This document shows positions 1-11,407 of a stretch of 64,000 nt of DNA, one piece after another. The DNA lies in contig NC_051098.1 of assembly GCF_901709675.1 (NCBI RefSeq), forward strand, positions 1 to 64,000. The letters are read 5' to 3'. The stretch's first letter is position 1; every line of letters begins with the position of its first letter. The notes beneath the pieces were generated by a model. That model worked only from the letters and a program-made list of their open reading frames with translations. It did no database searches and was not told the origin of the DNA. Both the position numbers and the translations under genes were made by a program. Source of the DNA: Syngnathus acus (lineage: Eukaryota; Chordata; Actinopteri; Syngnathiformes; Syngnathidae).

Positions 1-261
1 CCTCGAGCACTCCTGCCGGGCGTGGGTTAGAGACCGCGCCCGGTCAGTTATGGGACCCTAAATAGCCCGCGGACCGGCTGGCGGTACCTCCGTGAAAGCC
101 TATCCGCCCTCCGAGCACTCCTGCCGGGCGTGAGTTAGAGACCGCGCTACGGTCACTTATGGGACCCTAAATGGCCCGCGGACCAGCTGGCGGGGCTTCC
201 GTGAAAGCCTATCCGCCTTCCGAGCGCTCTTGCCGGGCGTGAGTTAGCGTCCGCGCCCGGT
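1..261. repeat. GC-rich 108-bp satellite (end of a block)
   Basis: Two to three copies of the 108-bp GC-rich unit that also fills 3804-5174, 6243-7892 and 9865-11407. The sequence aligns with about 7632-7892, an offset of about 7631, including the same degenerate last unit and the same switch into AT-rich satellite. The block continues off the left edge of the window. Confidence 0.95.
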
Positions 262-3200
262 CGCCTCACGTCACTGTGGTTAAGTTGGCATAGTAAAAAG
301 CGCTCTTGGGTCCTTCAGAGTGCGGAGTTTATCACTGCGCATGAAGAAATGACAACCTGCAACGTTTGGTTTATGTTTTATAAGCATTTTTAGTTTTATT
401 GCTTAAATCGCATTTTCTCGACGAGCTGAGCACGTTTTCTGGATGGTGCCTCTCCCGTCACTCTGGTTAGGTTGGCAAAGTAAAAAGCGCTCTTGGGTGC
501 TTCAGAGTGCCGAGTTTATCACTGCACATAAAGAAATGACCACCTGCAACGTTTGGTTTATGTTTTATGAGCATTTTTAATTGTATTGCTTAGAGCGCAT
601 TTTCTCGACGAGCTGAGCACTATTTCTAGTAAAAAGCGCTCTTGGGTGCTTCAGAGTGCCGGGTTTATCACTGCGCATGCAGAAATGACCACCTGCAACG
701 TTTGGTTTATGTTTTATAAGCATTTTTTGTTTTATTGCTTAAATTGCATTTTCTCGACGAGCTGAGCACGTTTTCTGGATGGTGCCTCTCCCGTCACTCT
801 GGTTAGGTTGGCATAGTAAAAAGCGCTCTTGGGGGCTTCAGAGTGCCCAGTTTATCACTGCGCATGCAGAAATGACCACCTACAACGTTTGGTTTATGTT
901 TTATAAGCATTTTTAGTTTTATTGCTTAAATCGCATTTTCTCGACGAGCTGAGCACGTTTTCTGGATGGTGCCTCTCCCGTCACTCTGGTTAGGTTGGCA
1001 AAGTAAAAAGCGCTCTTGGGTGCTTCAGAGTGCCGAGTTTATCACTGCACATAAAGAAATGACCACCTGCAACGTTTGGTTTATGTTTAATGAGCATTTT
1101 TAATTGTATTGCTTAGAGCGCATTTTCTCGACGAGCTGAGCACTATTTCTCGTAAAAAGCGCTCTTGGGTGCTTCAGAGTGCCGGGTTTATCACTGCGCA
1201 TGCAGAAATGACCACCTGCAACGTTTGGTTTATGTTTTATAAGCATTTTTTGTTTTATTGCTTAAATCGCATTTTCTCGACGAGCTGAGCACGTTTTCTG
1301 GATGGTGCCTCTCCCGTCACTCTGGTTAGGTTGGCATAGTAAAAAGCGCTCTTGGGGGCTTCAGAGTGCCCAGTTTATCACTGCGCATGCAGAAATGACC
1401 ACCTGCAACGTTTGGTTTATGTTTTATAAGCATTTTTAGTTTTATTGCTTAAATCGCATTTTCTCGACGAGCTGAGCACGTTTTCTGGATGGTGCCTCTC
1501 CCGTCACTCTGGTTAGGTTGGCAAAGTAAAAAGCGCTCTTGGGTGCTTCAGAGTGCCGAGTTTATCACTGCACATAAAGAAATGACCACCTGCAACGTTT
1601 GGTTTATGTTTTATGAGCATTTTTAATTGTATTGCTTAGAGCGCATTTTCTCGACGAGCTGAGCACTATTTCTAGTAAAAAGCGCTCTTGGGTGCTTCAG
1701 AGTGCCGGGTTTATCACTGCGCATGCAGAAATGACCACCTGCAACGTTTGGTTTATGTTTTATAAGCATTTTTTGTTTTATTGCTTAAATCGCATTTTCT
1801 CGACGAGCTGAGCACGTTTTCTGGATGGTGCCTCTCCCGTCACTCTGGTTAGGTTGGCATAGTAAAAAGCGCTCTTGGGGGCTTCAGAGTGCCCAGTTTA
1901 TCACTGCGCATGCAGAAATGACCACCTGCAACGTTTGGTTTATGTTTTATAAGCATTTTTAGTTTTATTGCTTAAATCGCATTTTCTCGACGAGCTGAGC
2001 ACGTTTTCTGGATGGTGCCTCTCCCGTCACTCTGGTTAGGTTGGCAAAGTAAAAAGCGCTCTTGGGTGCTTCAGAGTGCCGAGTTTATCACTGCACATAA
2101 AGAAATGACCACCTGCAACGTTTGGTTTATGTTTATGAGCATTTTTAATTGTATTGCTTAGAGCGCATTTTCTCGACGAGCTGAGCACTATTTCTAGTAA
2201 AAAGCGCTCTTGGGTGCTTCAGAGTGCCGGGTTTATCACTGCGCATGCAGAAATGACCACCTGCAACGTTTGGTTTATGTTTTATAAGCATTTTTTGTTT
2301 TATTGCTTAAATCGCATTTTCTCGACGAGCTGAGCACGTTTTCTGGATGGTGCCTCTCCCGTCACTCTGGTTAGGTTGGCATAGTAAAAAGCGCTCTTGG
2401 GGGCTTCAGAGTGCCCAGTTTATCACTGCGCATGCAGAAATGACCACCTGCAACGTTTGGTTTATGTTTTATAAGCATTTTTAGTTTTATTGCTTAAATC
2501 GCATTTTCTCGACGAGCTGAGCACGTTTTCTGGATGGTGCCTCTCCCGTCACTCTGGTTAGGTTGGCAAAGTAAAAAGCGCTCTTGGGTGCTTCAGAGTG
2601 CCGAGTTTATCACTGCACATAAAGAAATGACCACCTGCAACGTTTGGTTTATGTTTTATGAGCATTTTTAATTGTATTGCTTAGAGCGCATTTTCTCGAC
2701 GAGCTGAGCACTATTTCTAGTAAAAAGCGCTCTTGGGTGCTTCAGAGTGCCGGGTTTATCACTGCGCATGCAGAAATGACCACCTGCAACGTTTGGTTTA
2801 TGTTTTATAAGCATTTTTTGTTTTATTGCTTAAATCGCATTTTCTCGACGAGCTGAGCACGTTTTCTGGATGGTGCCTCTCCCGTCACTCTGGTTAGGTT
2901 GGCATAGTAAAAAGCGCTCTTGGGGGCTTCAGAGTGCCCAGTTTATCACTGCGCATGCAGAAATGACCACCTGCAACGTTTGGTTTATGTTTTATAAGCA
3001 TTTTTAGTTTTATTGCTTAAATCGCATTTTCTCGACGAGCTGAGCACGTTTTCTGGATGGTGCCTCTCCCGTCACTCTGGTTAGGTTGGCAAAGTAAAAA
3101 GCGCTCTTGGGTGCTTCAGAGTGCCGAGTTTATCACTGCACATAAAGAAATGACCACCTGCAACGTTTGGTTTATGTTTTATGAGCATTTTTAATTGTAT

Positions 3201-3803
3201 TGCTTAGAGCGCATTTTCTCGACGAGCTGAGCACTATTTCTAGTAAAAAGCGCTCTTGGGTGCTTCAGAGTGCCGGGTTTATCACTGCGCATGCAGAAAT
3301 GACCACCTGCAACGTTTGGTTTATGTTTTATAAGCATTTTTTGTTTTATTGCTTAAATCGCATTTTCTCGACGAGCTGAGACCGTTTTCTGGATGGTGCC
3401 TCTCCCGTCACTCTGGTTAGGTTGGCATAGTAAAAAGTGCTCTTGGGGGCTTCAGAGTGCCCAGTTTATCACTGCGCATGCAGAAATGACCACCTGCAAC
3501 GTTTGGTTTATGTTTTATAAGCATTTTTAGTTTTATTGCTTAAATCGAATTTTCTCGACGAGCTTAGCACGTTTTCTGGATCGTGCCTCTCCCGTCACTC
3601 TGGTTAGGTTGGCAAAGTAAAAAGCGCTCTTGGGTGCTTCAGAGTGCCGAGTTTATCACTGCGCATGAAGAAATGACCACCTGCAACGTTTGGTTTATGT
3701 TTTATAAGCATTTTTAATTGTATTGCTTAGAGTGCATTTTCTCGACGAGCTGAGCACGTTTTCTAGTAAAAAGCGCTCTTGGGTGCTTCAGAGTGCCGAG
3801 TTG
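262..3803. repeat. AT-rich satellite, 523-bp higher-order repeat
   Basis: Tandem monomers of 187, 187 and 149 bp recur in order. The gtaaaaagcgctc motif starts at 816, 1003, 1152, 1339, 1526, 1675 and so on, so every third monomer is 523 bp apart (1003, 1526, 2049, 2571, 3094; one copy has lost 1 bp). The 149-bp type lacks a 38-bp segment beginning ggatggtgcctctcccgtca. Copies of the trimer are nearly identical, which indicates recent amplification or homogenisation. I see no genes in it; short open frames across it are chance. Confidence 0.95.
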
Positions 3804-5174
3804 AGTGCGTGGTTTAGCGTCCGCCCCCGGTCCCTTATGGGACCCTATTTGGCCCGCGGACCGGCTGGCGGGAGCTCCGTGAAAGCCTGTCCGCCCTCCG
3901 AGCACTCCTGCCGGGCGTGGGTTAGAGACCGCGCCCGGTCACTTATGGGACCCTAATTGGCCCGCGGACCGGCTGGCGGTACCTCCGTGAATGCCTATTC
4001 GCCGTCCGAGCACTCCTGCCGGGCCTGAGTTAGAGACCGCGCCCGGTCACTTATGGGACCCTAAATGGCCCGCGGACCGGCTGGCGGTACCACCGTGAAA
4101 GCCTATCCGCCCTCCGAGCACTCCTGCCGGGCGTGAGTTCGAGACCGCGCCCGGTCACTTATGGGACCCTAAATGGCCCGCGGACCGGCTGGCGGGAGCT
4201 CCGTGAAAGCCTGTACGCCCTCCGAGCACTCCTGCCGGGCGTGGGTTAGAGACCGCGCCCGGTCACTTATGGGACCCTAAATGGCCCGCGGACCGGCTGG
4301 CGGGACCTCCGTGAATGCCTATCCGCCCTCCGAGCACTCCTGCCGGGCGTGGGTTAGAGACCGCGCCCGGTCAGTTATGGGACCCTAAATAGCCCGCGGA
4401 CCGGCTGGCGGTACCTCCGTGAAAGCCTATCCGCCCTCCGAGCACTCCTGCCGGGCGTGAGTTAGAGACCGCGCACGGTCACTTATGGGACCCTAAATGG
4501 CCCGCGGACCGGCTGGCGGTACCACCGTGAAAGCCTATCCGCCCTCCGAGCACTCATGCCGGGCGTGAGTTCGAGACCGCGCCCGGTCTCTTATGGGACC
4601 CTAAATGGCCCGCGGACCTGCTGGCGGTACCTCCGTGAATGCCTATCCGCCCTCCGAGCACTCCTGCCGGGCCTGAGTTCGAGACCGCGCCCGGTCATGT
4701 ATGGGACCCTGAATGGCCCGTGGACCGGCTGGCGGGACGTCCGTGGATGCCTATCCGCCCTCCGAGCACTCCCGCCGGGCGTGGGTTAGAGACCGCGCCC
4801 GGTCATGTATGGGACCCTGAATGGCCCGCGGACCGGCTGGCGGGACCTCCGTGAATGCCTATCCGCCCTCCGAGCACTCCTGCCGGGCGTGGGTTAGAGA
4901 CCGCGCCCGGTCAGTTATGGGACCCTAAATAGCCCGCGGACCGGCTGGCGGGACCTCCGTGAATGCCTATCCGCCCTCCGAGCACTCCTGCCGGGCCTGA
5001 GTTTGAGACCGCGCCCGGTCAGTTATGGGACCCTAAATAGCCCGCGGACCGGCTGGCGGGACTTCCGTGAATGCCTATCCGCCCTCCGAGCACTCCTGCC
5101 GGGCCTGAGTTTGAGACCGCGCCCGGTCAGTTATGGGACCCTAAATAGCCCGCGGACCGGCTGGCGGGACCTCC
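3804..5174. repeat. GC-rich 108-bp satellite block, truncated copy
   Basis: About 12-13 tandem units of 108 bp. Each contains landmarks such as ggaccggctggcgg, cactcctgccgggcgtg and gaccgcgcccggtc. The inverted pair ccgggcg/cgcccgg inside each unit could form a small hairpin. The block matches 6243-7613 at an offset of 2439 and then stops abruptly inside a unit at about 5174, where it is fused to the middle of an AT-rich monomer. Because 108 is a multiple of 3, some frames stay open over several units, but nothing else suggests coding. Confidence 0.93.
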
Positions 5175-6242
5175 TCTGCTTCAGAGTGCCGGGTTTATCA
5201 CTGCGCATGCAGAAATGACCACCTGCAACGTTTGGTTTATGTTTTATAAACATTTTTTGTTTTATTGCTTAAATCGCATTTTCTCGACGAGCTGAGCACG
5301 TTTTCTGGATGGTGCCTCTCCCGTCACTCTGGTTAGGTTGGCATAGTAAAAAGCGCTCTTGGGGGCTTCAGAGTGCCCAGTTTATCACTGCGCATGCAGA
5401 AATGACCACCTGCAACGTTTGGTTTATGTTTTATAAGCATTTTTAGTTTTATTGCTTAAATCGCATTTTCTCGACGAGCTGAGCACGTTTTCTGGATGGT
5501 GCCTCTCCCGTCACTCTGGTTAGGTTGGCAAAGTAAAAAGCGCTCTTGGGTGCTTCAGAGTGCCGAGTTTATCACTGCACATAAAGAAATGACCACCTGC
5601 AACGTTTGGTTTATGTTTTATGAGCATTTTTAATTGTATTGCTTAGAGCGCATTTTCTCGACGAGCTGAGCACTATTTCTAGTAAAAAGCGCTCTTGGGT
5701 GCTTCAGAGTGCCGGGTTTATCACTGCGCATGCAGAAATGACCACCTGCAACGTTTGGTTTATGTTTTATAAGCATTTTGTGTTTTATTGCTTAAATCGC
5801 ATTTTCTCGACGAGCTGAGCACGTTTTCTGGATGGTGCCTCTCCCGTCACTCTGGTTAGGTTGGCATAGTAAAAAGTGCTCTTGGGGGCTTCAGAGTGCC
5901 CAGTTTATCACTGCGCATGCAGAAATGACCACCTGCAACGTTTGGTTTATGTTTTATAAGCATTTTTAGTTTTATTGCTTAAATCGAATTTTCTCGACGA
6001 GCTGAGCACGTTTTCTGGATGGTGCCTCTCCCGTCACTCTGGTTAGGTTGGCAAAGTAAAAAGCGCTCTTGGGTGCTTCAGAGTGCCGAGTTTATCACTG
6101 CGCATGAAGAAATGACCACCTGCAACGTTTGGTTTATGTTTTATAAGCATTTTTAATTGTATTGCTTAGAGTGCTATTTCTCGACGAGCTGAGCACGTTT
6201 TCTAGTAAAAAGCGCTCTTGGGTGCTTCAGAGTGCCGAGTTG
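5175..6242. repeat. AT-rich satellite block
   Basis: Same monomers as 262-3803. It aligns with about 8797-9864 at an offset of 3622, so relative to the complete super-repeat about 1.18 kb (equivalent to 7613-8796) is missing at its left edge. Confidence 0.93.
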
Positions 6243-7892
6243 AGTGCGTGGTTTAGCGTCCGCCCCCGGTCCCTTATGGGACCCTATTTGGCCCGCGGAC
6301 CGGCTGGCGGGAGCTCCGTGAAAGCCTGTCCGCCCTCCGAGCACTCCTGCCGGGCGTGGGTTAGAGACCGCGCCCGGTCACTTATGGGACCCTAATTGGC
6401 CCGCGGACCGGCTGGCGGTACCTCCGTGAATGCCTATTCGCCGTCCGAGCACTCCTGCCGGGCCTGAGTTAGAGACCGCGCCCGGTCACTTATGGGACCC
6501 TAAATGGCCCGCGGACCGGCTGGCGGTACCACCGTGAAAGCCTATCCGCCCTCCGAGCACTCCTGCCGGGCGTGAGTTCGAGACCGCGCCCGGTCACTTA
6601 TGGGACCCTAAATGGCCCGCGGACCGGCTGGCGGGAGCTCCGTGAAAGCCTGTCCGCCCTCCGAGCACTCCTGCCGGGCGTGGGTTAGAGACCGCGCCCG
6701 GTCACTTATGGGACCCTAAATGGCCCGCGGACCGGCTGGCGGGACCTCCGTGAATGCCTATCCGCCCTCCGAGCACTCCTGCCGGGCGTGGGTTAGAGAC
6801 CGCGCCCGGTCAGTTATGGGACCCTAAATAGCCCGCGGACCGGCTGGCGGTACCTCCGTGAAAGCCTATCCGCCCTCCGAGCACTCCTGCCGGGCGTGAG
6901 TTAGAGACCGCGCACGGTCACTTATGGGACCCTAAATGGCCCGCGGACCGGCTGGCGGTACCACCGTGAAAGCCTATCCGCCCTCCGAGCACTCCTGCCG
7001 GGCGTGAGTTCGAGACCGCGCCCGGTCTCTTATGGGACCCTAAATGGCCCGCGGACCTGCTGGCGGTACCTCCGTGAATGCCTATCCGCCCTCCGAGCAC
7101 TCCTGCCGGGCCTGAGTTCGAGACCGCGCCCGGTCATGTATGGGACCCTGAATGGCCCGCGGACCGGCTGGCGGGACGTCCGTGGATGCCTATCCGCCCT
7201 CCGAGCACTCCCGCCGGGCGTGGGTTAGAGACCGCGCCCGGTCATGTATGGGACCCTGAATGGCCCGCGGACCGGCTGGCGGGACCTCCGTGAATGCCTA
7301 TCCGCCCTCCGAGCACTCCTGCCGGGCGTGGGTTAGAGACCGCGCCCGGTCAGTTATGGGACCCTAAATAGCCCGCGGACCGGCTGGCGGGACCTCCGTG
7401 AATGCCTATCCGCCCTCCGAGCACTCCTGCCGGGCCTGAGTTTGAGACCGCGCCCGGTCAGTTATGGGACCCTAAATAGCCCGCGGACCGGCTGGCGGGA
7501 CTTCCGTGAATGCCTATCCGCCCTCCGAGCACTCCTGCCGGGCCTGAGTTTGAGACCGCGCCCGGTCAGTTATGGGACCCTAAATAGCCCGCGGACCGGC
7601 TGGCGGGACCTCCGTGAATGCCTATCCGCCCTCCGAGCACTCCTGCCGGGCGTGGGTTTGAGACCGCGCCCGGTCAGTTATGGGACCCTAAATAGCCCGC
7701 GGACCGGCTGGCGGTACCTCCGTGAAAGCCTATCCGCCCTCCGAGCACTCCTGCCGGGCGTGAGTTAGAGACCGCGCACGGTCACTTATGGGACCCTAAA
7801 TGGCCCGCGGACCTGCTGGCGGGGCTTCCGTGAAAGCCTATCCGCCTTCCGAGCGCTCTTGCCGGGCGTGAGTTAGCGTCCGCGCCCGGTCG
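6243..7892. repeat. GC-rich 108-bp satellite block, longest copy
   Basis: About 15 units of 108 bp. The left junction is marked by gagtgcgtggtttagcgtcc. The right junction is in a degenerate unit ending gtcgcctcacgtcactgtgg, where resemblance to the AT-family motif cccgtcactctgg makes the switch. It begins the second 3.62-kb super-repeat (6243-9864). Confidence 0.94.
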
Positions 7893-9864
7893 CCTCACGT
7901 CACTGTGGTTAAGTTGGCATAGTAAAAAGCGCTCTTGGGTCCTTCAGAGTGCGGAGTTTATCACTGCGCATGAAGAAATGACAACCTGCAACGTTTGGTT
8001 TATGTTTTATAAGCATTTTTAGTTTTATTGCTTAAATCGCATTTTCTCGACGAGCTGAGCACGTTTTCTGGATGGTGCCTCTCCCGTCACTCTGGTTAGG
8101 TTGGCAAAGTAAAAAGCGCTCTTGGGTGCTTCAGAGTGCCGAGTTTATCACTGCACATAAAGAAATGACCACCTGCAACGTTTGGTTTATGTTTTATGAG
8201 CATTTTTAATTGTATTGCTTAGAGCGCATTTTCTCGACGAGCTGAGCACTATTTCTAGTAATAAGCGCTCTTGGGTGCTTCAGAGTGCCGGGTTTATCAC
8301 TGCGCATGCAGAAATGACCACCTGCAACGTTTGGTTTATGTTTTATAAGCATTTTTTGTTTTATTGCTTAAATCGCATTTTCTCGACGAGCTGAGCACGT
8401 TTTCTGGATGGTGCCTCTCCCGTCACTCTGGTTAGGTTGGCATAGTAAAAAGCGCTCTTGGGGGCTTCAGAGTGCCCAGTTTATCACTGCGCATGCAGAA
8501 ATGACCACCTGCAACGTTTGGTTTATGTTTTATAAGCATTTTTAGTTTTATTGCTTAAATCGCATTTTCTCGACGAGCTGAGCACGTTTTCTGGATGGTG
8601 CCTCTCCCGTCACTCTGGTTAGGTTGGCAAAGTAAAAAGCGCTCTTGGGTGCTTCAGAGTGCCGAGTTTATCACTGCACATAAAGAAATGACCACCTGCA
8701 ACGTTTGGTTTATGTTTTATGAGCATTTTTAATTGTATTGCTTAGAGCGCATTTTCTCGACGAGCTGAGCACTATTTCTAGTAAAAAGCGCTCTTGGGTG
8801 CTTCAGAGTGCCGGGTTTATCACTGCGCATGCAGAAATGACCACCTGCAACGTTTGGTTTATGTTTTATAAGCATTTTTTGTTTTATTGCTTAAATCGCA
8901 TTTTCTCGACGAGCTGAGCACGTTTTCTGGATGGTGCCTCTCCCGTCACTCTGGTTAGGTTGGCATAGTAAAAAGCGCTCTTGGGGGCTTCAGAGTGCCC
9001 AGTTTATCACTGCGCATGCAGAAATGACCACCTGCAACGTTTGGTTTATGTTTTATAAGCATTTTTAGTTTTATTGCTTAAATCGCATTTTCTCGACGAG
9101 CTGAGCACGTTTTCTGGATGGTGCCTCTCCCGTCACTCTGGTTAGGTTGGCAAAGTAAAAAGCGCTCTTGGGTGCTTCAGAGTGCCGAGTTTATCACTGC
9201 ACATAAAGAAATGACCACCTGCAACGTTTGGTTTATGTTTTATGAGCATTTTTAATTGTATTGCTTAGAGCGCATTTTCTCGACGAGCTGAGCACTATTT
9301 CTAGTAAAAAGCGCTCTTGGGTGCTTCAGAGTGCCGGGTTTATCACTGCGCATGCAGAAATGACCACCTGCAACGTTTGGTTTATGTTTTATAAACATTT
9401 TTTGTTTTATTGCTTAAATCGCATTTTCTCGACGAGCTGAGCACGTTTTCTGGATGGTGCCTCTCCCGTCACTCTGGTTAGGTTGGCATAGTAAAAAGTG
9501 CTCTTGGGGGCTTCAGAGTGCCCAGTTTATCACTGCGCATGCAGAAATGACCACCTGCAACGTTTGGTTTATGTTTTATAAGCATTTTTAGTTTTATTGC
9601 TTAAATCGAATTTTCTCGACGAGCTTAGCACGTTTTCTGGATCGTGCCTCTCCCGTCACTCTGGTTAGGTTGGCAAAGTAAAAAGCGCTCTTGGGTGCTT
9701 CAGAGTGCCGAGTTTATCACTGCGCATGAAGAAATGACCACCTGCAACGTTTGGTTTATGTTTTATAAGCATTTTTAATTGTATTGCTTAGAGTGCATTT
9801 TCTCGACGAGCTGAGCACGTTTTCTAGTAAAAAGCGCTCTTGGGTGCTTCAGAGTGCCGAGTTG
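7893..9864. repeat. AT-rich satellite block
   Basis: Same 187/187/149 order as 262-3803, but shorter by about 1570 bp, which is three 523-bp units within 1 bp. The block therefore changes length by whole higher-order units. Confidence 0.94.
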
Positions 9865-11407
9865 AGTGCGTGGTTTAGCGTCCGCCCCCGGTCCCTTATG
9901 GGACCCTATTTGGCCCGCGGACCGGCTGGCGGGAGCTCCGTGAAAGCCTGTCCGCCCTCCGAGCACTCCTGCCGGGCGTGGGTTAGAGACCGCGCCCGGT
10001 CACTTATGGGACCCTAATTGGCCCGCGGACCGGCTGGCGGTACCTCCGTGAATGCCTATCCGCCGTCCGAGCACTCCTGCCGGGCCTGAGTTAGAGACCG
10101 CGCCCGGTCACTTATGGGACCCTAAATGGCCCGCGGACCGGCTGGCGGTACCACCGTGAAAGCCTATCCGCCCTCCGAGCACTCCTGCCGGGCGTGAGTT
10201 CGAGACCGCGCCCGGTCACTTATGGGACCCTAAATGGCCCGCGGACCGGCTGGCGGGAGCTCCGTGAAAGCCTGTCCGCCCTCCGAGCACTCCTGCCGGG
10301 CGTGGGTTAGAGACCGCGCCCGGTCACTTATGGGACCCTAAATGGCCCGCGGACCGGCTGGCGGGACCTCCGTGAATGCCTATCCGCCCTCCGAGCACTC
10401 CTGCCGGGCGTGGGTTAGAGACCGCGCCCGGTCAGTTATGGGACCCTAAATAGCCCGCGGACCGGCTGGCGGTACCTCCGTGAAAGCCTATCCGCCCTCC
10501 GAGCACTCCTGCCGGGCGTGAGTTAGAGACCGCGCACGGTCACTTATGGGACCCTAAATGGCCCGCGGACCGGCTGGCGGTACCACCGTGAAAGCCTATC
10601 CGCCCTCCGAGCACTCCTGCCGGGCGTGAGTTCGAGACCGCGCCCGGTCTCTTATGGGACCCTAAATGGCCCGCGGACCTGCTGGCGGTACCTCCGTGAA
10701 TGCCTATCCGCCCTCCGAGCACTCCTGCCGGGCCTGAGTTCGAGACCGCGCCCGGTCATGTATGGGACCCTGAATGGCCCGCGGACCGCCTGGCGGGACG
10801 TCCGTGGATGCCTATCCGCCCTCCGAGCACTCCCGCCGGGCGTGGGTTAGAGACCGCGCCCGGTCATGTATGGGACCCTGAATGGCCCGCGGACCGGCTG
10901 GCGGGACCTCCGTGAATGCCTATCCGCCCTCCGAGCACTCCTGCCGGGCGTGGGTTAGAGACCGCGCCCGGTCAGTTATGGGACCCTAAATAGCCCGCGG
11001 ACCGGCTGGCGGGACCTCCGTGAATGCCTATCCGCCCTCCGAGCACTCCTGCCGGGCCTGAGTTTGAGACCGCGCCCGGTCAGTTATGGGACCCTAAATA
11101 GCCCGCGGACCGGCTGGCGGGACTTCCGTGAATGCCTATCCGCCCTCCGAGCACTCCTGCCGGGCCTGAGTTTGAGACCGCGCCCGGTCAGTTATGGGAC
11201 CCTAAATAGCCCGCGGACCGGCTGGCGGGACCTCCGTGAATGCCTATCCGCCCTCCGAGCACTCCTGCCGGGCGTGGGTTTGAGACCGCGCCCGGTCAGT
11301 TATGGGACCCTAAATAGCCCGCGGACCGGCTGGCGGGACCTCCGTGAAAGCCTATCCGCCTTCCGAGCGCTCTTGCCGGGCGTGAGTTAGCGTCCGCGCC
11401 CGGTCGC
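9865..11407. repeat. GC-rich 108-bp satellite block
   Basis: Matches 6243-7892 at an offset of 3622 until near its right end, where one 108-bp unit is missing (1543 versus 1650 bp). Same junction sequences on both sides. Confidence 0.94.

Noticed and set aside
3714-11390. Open frames of 60-108 residues across the GC-rich satellite on both strands
   Set aside because: They follow from a 108-bp (3 x 36) repeat unit, appear in several frames at once, and lack any protein-like conservation or gene signals.
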